A stretch of DNA of 16,974 nucleotides from Pelagibacteraceae bacterium TMED146 (GTDB taxonomy: Bacteria; Pseudomonadota; Alphaproteobacteria; Pelagibacterales; Pelagibacteraceae): positions 1 through 16,974 of the forward strand of contig NHGV01000005.1 of the NCBI GenBank assembly GCA_002171085.1, read 5' to 3'. Made by a program: the position numbers and the translations under genes. The notes under the pieces are model-generated. The model worked only from the letters and a program-made list of their open reading frames with translations. It was not told the origin of the DNA and ran no database searches. Shown piece by piece: positions 6,760 to 15,078 of this stretch. How positions within the stretch are numbered: position 1 is the first letter of the stretch; the number at the start of each line of letters is the position of its first letter.

Positions 6760-7884
6760 AACCTCACCTCTCATAAGAGGTCTAAACGTTCTATACATAA
6801 TTGCTGATTTTGCATAAGGCTTGCCATTAACCTGTTCTATAACAGCTCCAGCAGTCATAATCCCTGACGGATTTCCAGCTCTTAGCTCTAGAGGGTTTGA
6901 GTCTTTTTTTTTTATTAAATTTGGAATTGTGCCTTCAATAGCTGCGGCTACACCAATATTCACTCCTGCAGTTCCCATAATAGCCTTATGAGTTTTTCCC
7001 ATTGAAAACATCCTTGCAGTTATATCTTGATCATCAGCTTTTATTTTAGATTTATCTAAACTAATATAATCTTTAGAAGATGTTACTATCCCAATTCTTG
7101 GAGTGTTCATTGCTACTTCTTTTTCAGATTTTGCCAATCCACATAAAACAGCACATTTTCTTCTGACTTTTTGAATAATTTCCATTTTTTCAATATTTGA
7201 GTCTAATTCATCAGGACTTTCAGTTCCTTTTAATCCTAAGTCGTCTGCAACTATATAAATTAATGGAGTTGCTGCATCGACAATGCTTACTTTTATTTCT
7301 CCAAAACCATCTATATTCATTTCATCAATCACATTACCTGTAGGTAATAATTTTCCAGTTCCCGATCCACCTGGTTCTAGATAATCTAACCTCACCTTTG
7401 AGCTTCCACCATAAACACCTGCAATTGAATAGTCTCCCTCAATTTCAGGTTTACCATCTTTAACGTTAAATGTTGAATGGATAATCTTATCTGTATTTAC
7501 CTGATAAATTCTAATTTTATTTTCACCTTCTTTTGCTTTTATAATTCCTTCTTGAACTGCATATGGTCCTACTGCTCCGGATAAATTTCCACAATTATTA
7601 TTCCATTCAGCGATCGCTTGATCAACTGCAATCTGTATAAAGTTATAATCAACATCTGCATCATCTCTTTCAGATGGGCTTATGATTACACACTTTGATA
7701 CTGAAGATACACCGCCACCCATCCCATTTAATTGTCTTTCATTTGGATCAGGGCTACCAATAACTTTTAAAAAAATATCACTAAGTTCTTTTTCATTTTG
7801 TGTAGGTAAATCTTTTTTTTGGAAAAAAACTCCCTTGCTTGTTCCACCTCTATAATATGTTGCCTTAATCCATTTTTGACTCAT
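6751..7884 (-). CDS. prpF: PrpF, AcnD-associated 2-methylaconitate cis-trans isomerase
   Basis: PrpF has a diaminopimelate-epimerase-like fold and isomerises 2-methylaconitate, and can also act on trans-aconitate, so that AcnD products can enter the pathway. The 377 residues show the RGGTSKGVFF start motif (12-21), GSPDPNERQLNGMGGG (43-58), SVSKCVI with Lys64, and NNCGNLSGAVGP with Cys98. The Lys-Cys spacing of 34 equals that of the catalytic pair I recall for Shewanella PrpF (K73, C107). The start is set at the ATG at 7884, not at further-upstream in-frame codons ending at 7956, because a perfect AAGGAGG lies just upstream and the RGGTS motif then sits near the N-terminus as in the family. 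It follows acnD by four bases, the classic acnD-prpF pairing, and is the last gene of the minus-strand run. Confidence 0.88.
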   Translation of the reverse strand: MSQKWIKATYYRGGTSKGVFFQKKDLPTQNEKELSDIFLKVIGSPDPNERQLNGMGGGVSSVSKCVIISPSERDDADVDYNFIQIAVDQAIAEWNNNCGNLSGAVGPYAVQEGIIKAKEGENKIRIYQVNTDKIIHSTFNVKDGKPEIEGDYSIAGVYGGSSKVRLDYLEPGGSGTGKLLPTGNVIDEMNIDGFGEIKVSIVDAATPLIYIVADDLGLKGTESPDELDSNIEKMEIIQKVRRKCAVLCGLAKSEKEVAMNTPRIGIVTSSKDYISLDKSKIKADDQDITARMFSMGKTHKAIMGTAGVNIGVAAAIEGTIPNLIKKKDSNPLELRAGNPSGIMTAGAVIEQVNGKPYAKSAIMYRTFRPLMRGEVLV

Positions 7885-7888
7885 AAAT

Positions 7889-10516
7889 TTATGCCTCCTT
7901 ATAAGCAGTAGGCAAAATACCACCATTTTTCCAAAAAATAACTTCTTCAGGAACATCTAATCGAACATTTAATTCAGTATCAATAATATCGCCTGTATCT
8001 TTATGAATTTTCATTAAAACTTTCTTATTATCATCGCTAATTTTATTTAAACCCATAATACTAAATTGGTCAGTGCTTTTGATTTCTAATTCTTCAATAC
8101 CTTGGTCTTTGGTAAACTCCAAAGGCAATAATCCCATTCCAACTAAGTTGGACCTATGAATTCTCTCGAAACTTTTTGCTACTATCGCTTTAACACCAAT
8201 TAACAATGGACCTTTAGCAGCAACATCTCTCGAAGAGCCACATCCATAATTTTCTCCAGCTAACACTATAATTTCTTTTTTTTCTTTTTTATATTCCATT
8301 GCGGCTTCATAAAGTCTCATAATTTTATTTTCTGGATACTTAACTGTGATACTCCCCTCTTGATCTGGAGTCATTAAATTTCTTAATCTTAAACTTGCAA
8401 AAGTAGATCGTGCAACAATTTCATGATTTGCTCTTCTAGTTAAATAATTATTAAAATTTTTTGGATCTAAACCTAGTTTAGTCAAATAATCCCAGGCAGC
8501 AGTACCTTTTGTAATTACGCTTGAAGGAGAAATATGATCTGTAGTAACAGAGTCTCCTAAAAGTACAATTGGCCGTGCTAAATTAATATCTTTAATCTTA
8601 TTATTTTCAGCATTGCTCATATATGGAGGTTTTTTAATGTATGTGCTTTCAGGCCAATCATAATTACTTGAGTTTGAAACCTTTAAACCTTCCCAAAGAT
8701 CACCACCGTCATTAACCTCTTTATATTTTTCACTGAATGTTTCAGATTTATAAAATTGATTAATAATATTGTTTACTTCTTTATTAGATGGCCATAAATC
8801 TTTAAAATATATATCTTTACCATCTTTATCTTTTCCTAAACTATCTTTTGTTAAATCTTTTTTTATTGATCCTAAAATTGAAAATAAAACAACTAACCCA
8901 GGTGATGCAAGATATGATGCTCTAATATTAGGATGAATTCTTCCTTGAAAATTCCTATTTCCAGATAAAACAGCAATGGAGAAAATTTTTTCTTTTTCTA
9001 TAGTATTTGCAATATTATCATCTAATGGTCCTGAACTTCCATTGCAAGTCGTACAACCGATACCAACCATATTAAAACCCAACTCATCTAAATATTTTTG
9101 CAATCCAGTTTGAACTAAAATTTCGGCAGTAACTTTGCTGCCTGGGGCAAAAGAAGTTTTTACTTTTTGATTTCTTTTAATTCCAAATTCAACCAATCTT
9201 TTTGCTATCAACCCCGCAGCAATGACATTTTTAGGATTAGCTGTATTTGTACAACTTGTGATTGCTGCAATCATTATATCAGCATCTTTTATTTTAAAAC
9301 CAAGATTTGGAACTTCAAATTCATTATTTCTTAAATCTTTTTTATAAAGCATTTTAGAGTGCTCATTTACTAAGCTAGAAAACTTATCTAAATTAATTTT
9401 ATCTTCAGGATTTTTTGGACCAGAGACGCATGGGGTTATAGAGTTAAGATCTAATTCTAAAACTCTATTATAATTAGGAGCATCTCCAGGATTTCTCCAA
9501 AGTTTTTGGTTTTTAGAATATTCTTCAACAATTTTTATATCTTCCTCAGTTCTACCGGTCATTTTTAAATACTCTAAAGTTGAATTATCTACTGGGAATA
9601 ATACGTTTGTGGCTCCATATTCTGGCGCCATGTTAGAGATAGTTGCTCTATCGCCAACGGTCAAAGTTTCAACTCCATCGCCAAAAAATTCTATAAAACT
9701 TCCAACAACTTTATTCTCTCTTAAAAGTTTTGTTATATACAAAACCAAATCAGTTGAGGTGATACCTTCTTTTAAATTACTTGTTAATTTAACACCTACA
9801 ACTTCTGGAACGGTCATTGGTATTGTTCTTCCGAGCATTGAAATTTCCGCTTCTACACCACCTACTCCCCATCCCATTACTCCAATCGCATTGACCATTG
9901 GTGTATGACTATCAGTTCCAATGCATGTATCAGGGTGAATTAAATTATATTGTTCTTTTTTTTCTCTCCATACAACTTTAGATAAATACTCAACATTCAC
10001 TTGATGACAAATTCCAACTCCAGGAGGAATGACGTTAACCTTGTCTAAAAATTTAGAACACCACCTTAAAAAAGAAAACCTTTCAGAATTTCTTTCATAT
10101 TCTTTTTTTAAATTTTTAATTTTTGCCTGATCATCACCAAAAAAATCAACTTGCAAAGAATGATCAATAACTACATCAACCGGAACATCTGGTTGAATTG
10201 TCTCTGAACTAATTCCTTTTTTTTGCAAAGCCTCTCTGTAAGCTAAAAAATCAACTAACATTACTTTTCCTAAAATGTCATGACTCAAAATTCTGTTTGG
10301 TGCGAAATTTATTGCAGATCCAATTTTACATTCAATAATTGACTGGACCTGTTCATCGGCATTGTTATTTCTTTTAAGAAATTTTTGCCTAATTATATTT
10401 TCTATTAATATTCGATATGAAAACGGTAATGTCTCAATATTTTTAATTTCGCTTATATCAGCAACATCATATTCTTGATTTTGAATTTTTATATTTTTAA
10501 AACTGCTTGGTATCAT
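7889..10516 (-). CDS. acnD: AcnD-like Fe-S dependent 2-methylcitrate dehydratase / second aconitase
   Basis: This is a cytoplasmic [4Fe-4S] aconitase-superfamily hydro-lyase of 875 residues. Cluster cysteines are Cys422 (AITSCTNTANP) and Cys488/Cys491 (GCTTCNGSSG), with the same 66- and 3-residue spacing as in the neighbouring AcnA. The swivelling C-terminal domain has GDSVTTDHISP (654-664), RRANHEIVARSTF (694-706) and the substrate-binding GSSRD (760-764). The CTTCNG and GRIHP motifs and the prpF gene four bases downstream point to AcnD, which dehydrates 2-methylcitrate. Other segments look AcnA-like, for example ANHEIVARSTF, and the loop after GSSRD reads VAAKG instead of WAAKG. It may therefore be a divergent branch with another tricarboxylate substrate. 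It lies six bases after acnA, probably an old tandem duplication, and has no clear Shine-Dalgarno sequence. The aconitase family is certain; the AcnD label is moderately sure. Confidence 0.7.
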   Translation of the reverse strand: MIPSSFKNIKIQNQEYDVADISEIKNIETLPFSYRILIENIIRQKFLKRNNNADEQVQSIIECKIGSAINFAPNRILSHDILGKVMLVDFLAYREALQKKGISSETIQPDVPVDVVIDHSLQVDFFGDDQAKIKNLKKEYERNSERFSFLRWCSKFLDKVNVIPPGVGICHQVNVEYLSKVVWREKKEQYNLIHPDTCIGTDSHTPMVNAIGVMGWGVGGVEAEISMLGRTIPMTVPEVVGVKLTSNLKEGITSTDLVLYITKLLRENKVVGSFIEFFGDGVETLTVGDRATISNMAPEYGATNVLFPVDNSTLEYLKMTGRTEEDIKIVEEYSKNQKLWRNPGDAPNYNRVLELDLNSITPCVSGPKNPEDKINLDKFSSLVNEHSKMLYKKDLRNNEFEVPNLGFKIKDADIMIAAITSCTNTANPKNVIAAGLIAKRLVEFGIKRNQKVKTSFAPGSKVTAEILVQTGLQKYLDELGFNMVGIGCTTCNGSSGPLDDNIANTIEKEKIFSIAVLSGNRNFQGRIHPNIRASYLASPGLVVLFSILGSIKKDLTKDSLGKDKDGKDIYFKDLWPSNKEVNNIINQFYKSETFSEKYKEVNDGGDLWEGLKVSNSSNYDWPESTYIKKPPYMSNAENNKIKDINLARPIVLLGDSVTTDHISPSSVITKGTAAWDYLTKLGLDPKNFNNYLTRRANHEIVARSTFASLRLRNLMTPDQEGSITVKYPENKIMRLYEAAMEYKKEKKEIIVLAGENYGCGSSRDVAAKGPLLIGVKAIVAKSFERIHRSNLVGMGLLPLEFTKDQGIEELEIKSTDQFSIMGLNKISDDNKKVLMKIHKDTGDIIDTELNVRLDVPEEVIFWKNGGILPTAYKEA
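7894..7900 (-). promoter_or_regulatory. Ribosome binding site that fixes the prpF start
   Basis: The minus strand reads AAGGAGG, nine bases before the ATG at 7884 and inside the last codons of the AcnD-like gene. It is the best consensus Shine-Dalgarno sequence in the window. It shows that the shorter prpF reading is correct and that prpF can be initiated independently of acnD. Confidence 0.85.
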
Positions 10517-10518
10517 GC

Positions 10519-10535
10519 CATGCTATTGTAGCATG
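10519..10535 (-). promoter_or_regulatory. Hairpin covering the acnA stop codon and the acnD translation start region
   Basis: CATGCTA-N3-TAGCATG is a perfect inverted repeat with seven-base arms. On the mRNA it encloses the acnA TAG stop (10525-10523) and ends two bases before the acnD ATG, where a ribosome binding site would normally be. No Shine-Dalgarno sequence is seen. A ribosome finishing acnA would open the hairpin, which suggests translational coupling of acnD to acnA. No T-run follows, so a terminator is unlikely. Confidence 0.45.
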
Positions 10536-13189
10536 TTTCTCAAAACATACTGAAGAATTCCACCATTGATGTAATATAAAACTTCATTATCAGTATCAAT
10601 CCTACAAGTCGTATCTATAGTTTTTGCAGTTCCGTCAGCATATTTGATTTCAACTTTTACATCCTGGAGAGGTTTTAAACCTTTCTCAACATCAATAACT
10701 GTAATCAATTCTGATCCAACTAATTTTAAATTTTTTCTATCCATGCCTTCTTTAAACTGCAATGGTAAAACCCCCATTCCAACTAAATTAGACCTATGAA
10801 TTCTTTCAAAACTTTCCGCTATCACAACTTTAATGCCTACTAATTGAGTTCCTTTTGCCGCCCAGTCTCTTGAAGATCCAGATCCATAAAGTTTTCCGCC
10901 AATTACTACTAATGGAGTACCTCTCTTTTTGTACTCCATCACCGCATCAAATACTGTTGCGTCAGTTCCTTCTGGATAAATTTTTGTAAATCCACCCTCA
11001 GTACCAGGTGCAATTTCATTTTTAATTCTAATATTTCCAAAAGTACCTCTCATCATTACTTCATGATTTCCTCTTCTTGCTCCATAAGAGTTAAAATCTT
11101 TTTGAAGTATTTGGTTCTCCATAAAATAATCACCTGTTGGACTATCCTTAGGAATAGATCCTGCCGGAGAGATATGGTCTGTTGTGATCATGTCACCCAA
11201 AATTAACAGGGGTCTAGCGTCTTTAATTTCTTTAAAACCTTCGGGTTCATCTGACATCCCTTCAAAGAAAGGAGGTTTTTTTACGTAAGTTGAACCAGGG
11301 TCCCAAGAGTAAATACTTGTGCCTTCAGATGTGATTGATTGCCACTCTTTTGGTCCTTCAGATACTTTTGAATATCTAGATTTAAACATATCTGCGTCTA
11401 AACAAGACATTAACGTATCTTCAATTTCTTTATTTGTTGGCCAAATATCTTTTAAGAAAATATCTTGACCATCTTTACCCTTCCCAATTGGATCTTTGTA
11501 AAGATCAACATTCATTGATCCAGCAATTGCAAAAGCAACAACCAATGGCGGAGAAGCTAAAAAGTTAGCTTTTACAACTGGACTTATACGTCCTTCAAAG
11601 TTTCTGTTTCCTGATAAAACTGAAACAGCTAATAAATCATTATCTAGAATTGCATTGTTTATTTCATCCGGAAGTGGGCCTGAGTTACCAATACAAGTCG
11701 TACAACCATATCCAACGGTATTAAAACCAAGTTCATCCAGGTAAGGTGTCAAACCAGCTTTATTCAAATAATCAGTAACAACTTGAGAACCTGGTGCCAA
11801 TGAAGTTCTAACCCAAGGTTTTGTTTTTAATCCTAATTCTGCAGCTTTTTTTGCAACAAGACCAGCTCCAACTAGCACGCTTGGATTTGATGTATTTGTA
11901 CACGATGTAATTGCAGCAATCACAATCTTACCATCTTCAAGGTCATAATCATTGTTTTCAACTTTTACAGACTTTGGATTATCTCTTTTAGAAATATCTT
12001 TTAAAACATTTTTAAATGTAGCCGCAGCATCCGTTAATAAAACTTTATCTTGAGGTCTTTTAGGACCAGAGATTGTTGGAACAACAGTCGACATATCCAA
12101 TGAAACTGTATCGCTATAAACTGCATTATCATCTGCCCACAAACCTTGCTCTTTTGCATAAGATTTTACAAGCTCAATTGTTTGGCTATCTCTACCTGAT
12201 AATTGTAAATATTTTATTGTCTCGTCATCAATCGGAAAGAAACCACAAGTAGCTCCATATTCAGGAGCCATGTTTCCAATAGTTGCTCTATCAGCTAAAG
12301 TAAGATTTTTTAGACCTTCGCCATAAAACTCAACAAATTTTTCAACCACTCCTTTATCTCTTAAAATTTTAACAACGGTTAAAACTAAATCAGTTGCAGT
12401 AGTTCCTTCAGGCAATTTGCCTTTTAATTCAAAACCAACAACTTCTGGTAGCAGCATAGAAATAGGCTGGCCTAACATTCCAGCCTCTGCCTCAATACCA
12501 CCAACGCCCCATCCTAAAACAGACAAACCATTTACCATTGTTGTATGACTATCTGTTCCTACCAAAGTATCTGGGTATGCAAAAGTATCTCCATTTATAT
12601 CTGTAGTCCAAACAACTTTTGACAAAAATTCTAAATTAACTTGGTGGCAAATTCCAGTTCCAGGAGGAACTATTCGTAGATTATTAAATGCTTGTTGTCC
12701 CCATTTTAAAAAAGAATATCTTTCACCATTTCTTTCAAATTCTTTTTCAACGTTTTTTTGTAAAGCATCTTTAGATGCATTTATATCCACCTGGACCGAG
12801 TGATCTATAACTAAGTCTACTGGTGACAATGGGTTAATTTTATTAGGATCTTTATTTTTCTCTTGAACAATTTCTCTCATTGCAGCTAGATCGGCTACAG
12901 CCGGTATACCAGTAAAATCTTGTAGTAAAACTCTCGCCGGTCTGTATGCAATTTCTTTTGGAGACTTTTTTTCTTTTAACCATTCTTTAACAGCTATAAT
13001 TTGGTCTTTATTAACTGATAAATCGTCTTCAAATCTTAAAAGATTTTCTAAAACTACTTTCAAAGATTTAGGAAGTTTCTCTGTTCCTTCTAATCCATTT
13101 TCAGCAGCTTTTTTTAGATTATAATATTTGTAACTTTTATTACCAACTTGCAAGTCTGACAAAGACTTAAAACTATCTAAACTTTTCAT
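10523..13189 (-). CDS. acnA: Aconitate hydratase A
   Basis: This is the TCA- and glyoxylate-cycle aconitase that interconverts citrate and isocitrate through cis-aconitate in the cytoplasm. It is 888 residues long, the normal AcnA length, and complete. Cluster ligands are Cys430 (AITSCTNTSNPS) and Cys496/Cys499 (GYGCTTCIGNSG). Substrate-side motifs include GTDSHTTMVNG (211-221), GDMITTDHISPAGSIP (665-680), RRGNHEVMMRGTF (705-717) and GSSRDWAAKG (771-780), all in canonical form, and the protein ends with the usual GGILQYVLRN. The ATG at 13189 gives the standard N-terminus but has no Shine-Dalgarno sequence. It is preceded by a 41-base AT-rich gap, the largest in the minus-strand run, so it could have its own promoter. 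A core TCA enzyme embedded in a tricarboxylate utilisation cluster suggests it finishes the pathway. Confidence 0.97.
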   Translation of the reverse strand: MKSLDSFKSLSDLQVGNKSYKYYNLKKAAENGLEGTEKLPKSLKVVLENLLRFEDDLSVNKDQIIAVKEWLKEKKSPKEIAYRPARVLLQDFTGIPAVADLAAMREIVQEKNKDPNKINPLSPVDLVIDHSVQVDINASKDALQKNVEKEFERNGERYSFLKWGQQAFNNLRIVPPGTGICHQVNLEFLSKVVWTTDINGDTFAYPDTLVGTDSHTTMVNGLSVLGWGVGGIEAEAGMLGQPISMLLPEVVGFELKGKLPEGTTATDLVLTVVKILRDKGVVEKFVEFYGEGLKNLTLADRATIGNMAPEYGATCGFFPIDDETIKYLQLSGRDSQTIELVKSYAKEQGLWADDNAVYSDTVSLDMSTVVPTISGPKRPQDKVLLTDAAATFKNVLKDISKRDNPKSVKVENNDYDLEDGKIVIAAITSCTNTSNPSVLVGAGLVAKKAAELGLKTKPWVRTSLAPGSQVVTDYLNKAGLTPYLDELGFNTVGYGCTTCIGNSGPLPDEINNAILDNDLLAVSVLSGNRNFEGRISPVVKANFLASPPLVVAFAIAGSMNVDLYKDPIGKGKDGQDIFLKDIWPTNKEIEDTLMSCLDADMFKSRYSKVSEGPKEWQSITSEGTSIYSWDPGSTYVKKPPFFEGMSDEPEGFKEIKDARPLLILGDMITTDHISPAGSIPKDSPTGDYFMENQILQKDFNSYGARRGNHEVMMRGTFGNIRIKNEIAPGTEGGFTKIYPEGTDATVFDAVMEYKKRGTPLVVIGGKLYGSGSSRDWAAKGTQLVGIKVVIAESFERIHRSNLVGMGVLPLQFKEGMDRKNLKLVGSELITVIDVEKGLKPLQDVKVEIKYADGTAKTIDTTCRIDTDNEVLYYINGGILQYVLRNMLQ

Positions 13190-13230
13190 GGAGAGTTTTT
13201 TATTTAATAAAACAATAAAATCAACATTAA
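13190..13230 (-). promoter_or_regulatory. AT-rich gap upstream of acnA, possible internal promoter
   Basis: The 41 bases between the SDR gene and acnA are nearly all A and T. A TTGATT hexamer occurs on the minus strand, but I find no well-spaced -10 partner. A 12-base palindrome CATTAATTAATG (13225-13236) overlaps the SDR stop codon. All other gaps in this gene run are six bases or fewer, so this is the only obvious place for an independent acnA promoter. The evidence is mainly spacing. Confidence 0.2.
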
Positions 13231-13992
13231 TTAATGGGCAAATCGTTTCATGCCGCCATCAACGTGTATAAGTTCGCCGGTAATATAGCGAGCTAATGGC
13301 GATACTAAAAAAACAGCTAAACAGCCGAGATCCTCTGGCTCCCCAAAATAACCAACTGGGATATTCTCTTTTATAAATTTTTTTATCTCTTTTATATTTG
13401 GATGCCTTCTTTTTAAAATTTGCTCGGTATTTAACCTACCAGGAGAAATACAATTTACTGTAATTCCATCTTTAGCAACAACTCTTGACAACCCTTTTGC
13501 CCATGCATGAACTGCAGATTTAGCTGCATTAGCAATGTTCACTTCTCTTGGTTCAACTGAGCCTGTAATATTTATTACTCTACCCCACCTTTTTTTTTTC
13601 ATTAAAGGTATAATTTTTGTCGTTAATTTTCTTAAAGCTGTAAAATTTAATGTCATACCTTCTTCCCATTGAGCTTCTGTAGCGTCCCAAGTCGTAGGTC
13701 GTGACCCACCTGCTGAATTAATTAAAATATCAGGTGATCCAAATTTCTTTTTACAAAAATCTATAATTTTTTGTGGAGCATCATTTTTCGTAACATCATA
13801 TGGTAATGCATAAGCTATCTTTTTTTTTAATTTTGAGTTAATTGATTTTTCAACTGCCTTTAATGGTTTTGGTCTTCTTGAAACTAATATTAAATTACAA
13901 CCTTCCATAGCCAATAAATTTACAATAGCTTTACCTAATCCTTGGCTGGCTCCAGTAATAATACAATTTTTGTTTTTTAATTTATAATTCAT
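13231..13992 (-). CDS. Short-chain dehydrogenase/reductase (SDR) family protein lacking the catalytic tyrosine
   Basis: This is a 253-residue Rossmann-fold protein. It has the dinucleotide-binding TGASQGLG (13-20), a basic RR pair at 39-40 that suggests NADP(H), INSAGG (91-96), the conserved Asn116 (LNFTAL), Ser145 (NITGS), Lys158 (AAKSAVHAW), the SPGR motif (183-186) and a C-terminal VDGG. In classical SDRs the active site is Ser, then Tyr-x-x-x-Lys. Here the position four before Lys158 is Ala154, and the Ser-to-Lys distance is 13 rather than about 17 residues, so the tyrosine is missing together with a short loop. I recall a subgroup of SDR proteins with this NITG...EP...AAK arrangement. 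It may use another acid/base residue or not be an oxidoreductase. It overlaps the end of the GalD-type gene (ATGA), so it is likely cotranslated with that tautomerase and works in the same pathway. Confidence 0.85.
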   Translation of the reverse strand: MNYKLKNKNCIITGASQGLGKAIVNLLAMEGCNLILVSRRPKPLKAVEKSINSKLKKKIAYALPYDVTKNDAPQKIIDFCKKKFGSPDILINSAGGSRPTTWDATEAQWEEGMTLNFTALRKLTTKIIPLMKKKRWGRVINITGSVEPREVNIANAAKSAVHAWAKGLSRVVAKDGITVNCISPGRLNTEQILKRRHPNIKEIKKFIKENIPVGYFGEPEDLGCLAVFLVSPLARYITGELIHVDGGMKRFAH

Positions 13993-15074
13993 TTGTTTAA
14001 TAAAGATTTTTGAATATGAACATGTCCTGACATAATTAATCTTGCATGTCTGGTGGTGCCAGCAATAAGATTTTTTATTTCGTCATTTTCATATTCTATT
14101 TCAAAACTCAATCTTGATATACCAGTTGGATGTTCAATTTCAAAATTTCCTTTGTCTGAGTAATCTGAATAAATATCTGAACAGATTGTTCCTTTCGATT
14201 TTGAAGCTGCTAGTAAACAAATTGATCCAGTTATAGCGTAACCATTATGACAACTCCAAGGCATAAAATACCTCGACTTAATACTACCTTTGTCCGGTTT
14301 TGAAATCAAAGCAACTTTAGGAATTACAGATTTACTTACATCACCAAACCCAATTCTTTTTCCAAGCTCAATTCTAATCTCACCCATTTCATCAATAAGT
14401 TTTTTGTTTTGATTTAATTCAAGGTGCGTCTCATTACCTGAAACTCCAAAATCATTTGCTCTAAAAAAAACAACTGGCATTGCGGCATCGACTAATGAAC
14501 ATTCTTTTCCATTAATATTATCAATTTTATTTCCGGTTGGAAAAAGTTTTTTTGTTTTTGCGCCAATAGAATCTAAAAATCTAATTTCTACTGGTGTTCC
14601 TGTATTTGGAACTCCATCAATTTTGAAATCACCATCATACGATACTTCACCTCCTGGAGTTTGAACAATTTCTTCAATTTTCATTCCAGTATTTACATCC
14701 CGAATTACTATTTTGGTCTGATCATTATTGACCTTAACTAAACCTCTTTCAACTGATGCAGGACCTACGCCAATTAACATATTTCCACATGAAGGTTTTG
14801 TGTCTACAATAGGTTCATCAATTTTGACTTGAGCAAAATGATAATCAACATCAACGTCTTTTTCTCCCGATTTTGAAATAATTGCTACTTTGCTTTTAAC
14901 TGGATCCGCGCCACCTAAGCCATCAATTTGCCTTACATCAGGTGATCCCATTGCTGCTAATAATATTCTGTCTCTTTGATTTGTATCGTCGGGCAAATCT
15001 GACTTCAAAAAGTAAGGGCCTCTTGAAGTTCCACCTCTCATAAATAAACATGGTATTTTAATTTGATCACTCAT
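13989..15074 (-). CDS. 4-oxalomesaconate tautomerase-like protein (GalD type, PrpF family)
   Basis: This is a second PrpF-family isomerase of 361 residues, the same length as GalD of Pseudomonas putida as I recall it. GalD moves a double bond in 4-oxalomesaconate, an intermediate of gallate degradation. Visible motifs are IPCLFMRGGTSRGPYFL (7-23), MGSPDVRQIDGLGGADPVKSK (42-62, containing Lys62), VDVDYHFAQV and SCGNMLIGVGPASVERGL with Cys96. The Lys-Cys spacing of 34 equals that of the prpF gene downstream. The IDG-GGADP and MRGGTS--G-YF patterns favour the GalD branch over AcnD-type PrpF. The hydratase GalB and gallate dioxygenase are absent from the window, so gallate is not clearly the substrate and a substituted aconitate is equally possible. 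The gene begins four bases after the fused permease stop and overlaps the SDR start by four bases. Confidence 0.78.
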   Translation of the reverse strand: MSDQIKIPCLFMRGGTSRGPYFLKSDLPDDTNQRDRILLAAMGSPDVRQIDGLGGADPVKSKVAIISKSGEKDVDVDYHFAQVKIDEPIVDTKPSCGNMLIGVGPASVERGLVKVNNDQTKIVIRDVNTGMKIEEIVQTPGGEVSYDGDFKIDGVPNTGTPVEIRFLDSIGAKTKKLFPTGNKIDNINGKECSLVDAAMPVVFFRANDFGVSGNETHLELNQNKKLIDEMGEIRIELGKRIGFGDVSKSVIPKVALISKPDKGSIKSRYFMPWSCHNGYAITGSICLLAASKSKGTICSDIYSDYSDKGNFEIEHPTGISRLSFEIEYENDEIKNLIAGTTRHARLIMSGHVHIQKSLLNK

Positions 15075-15078
15075 AAAT

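Noticed and set aside
6766..6781. ACCTCT-CATA-AGAGGT hairpin near the prpF stop as a terminator
   Set aside because: The stem is only six base pairs, lies within prpF codons, and no T-run follows on either strand.
7885..7956. 24-residue N-terminal extension of PrpF
   Set aside because: The extension overlaps the end of the AcnD-like gene and has no homology to PrpF starts. A consensus ribosome site supports the ATG at 7884.
9609..9908. Plus-strand open frame of 99 codons inside the AcnD-like gene
   Set aside because: It is antisense to a well-conserved aconitase region. The Pro/Thr/Ser-rich translation is typical of a shadow frame.
7889..10516. AcnD-like gene as LeuC/homoaconitase or as a plain duplicate AcnA
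   Set aside because: The length and fused swivel domain exclude the split LeuC/LeuD type. Motif differences and the prpF neighbour argue against a simple AcnA copy.
13231..13992. SDR gene as FabG (3-oxoacyl-ACP reductase)
   Set aside because: The catalytic tyrosine is missing and the neighbours are tricarboxylate genes, not fatty-acid synthesis genes.
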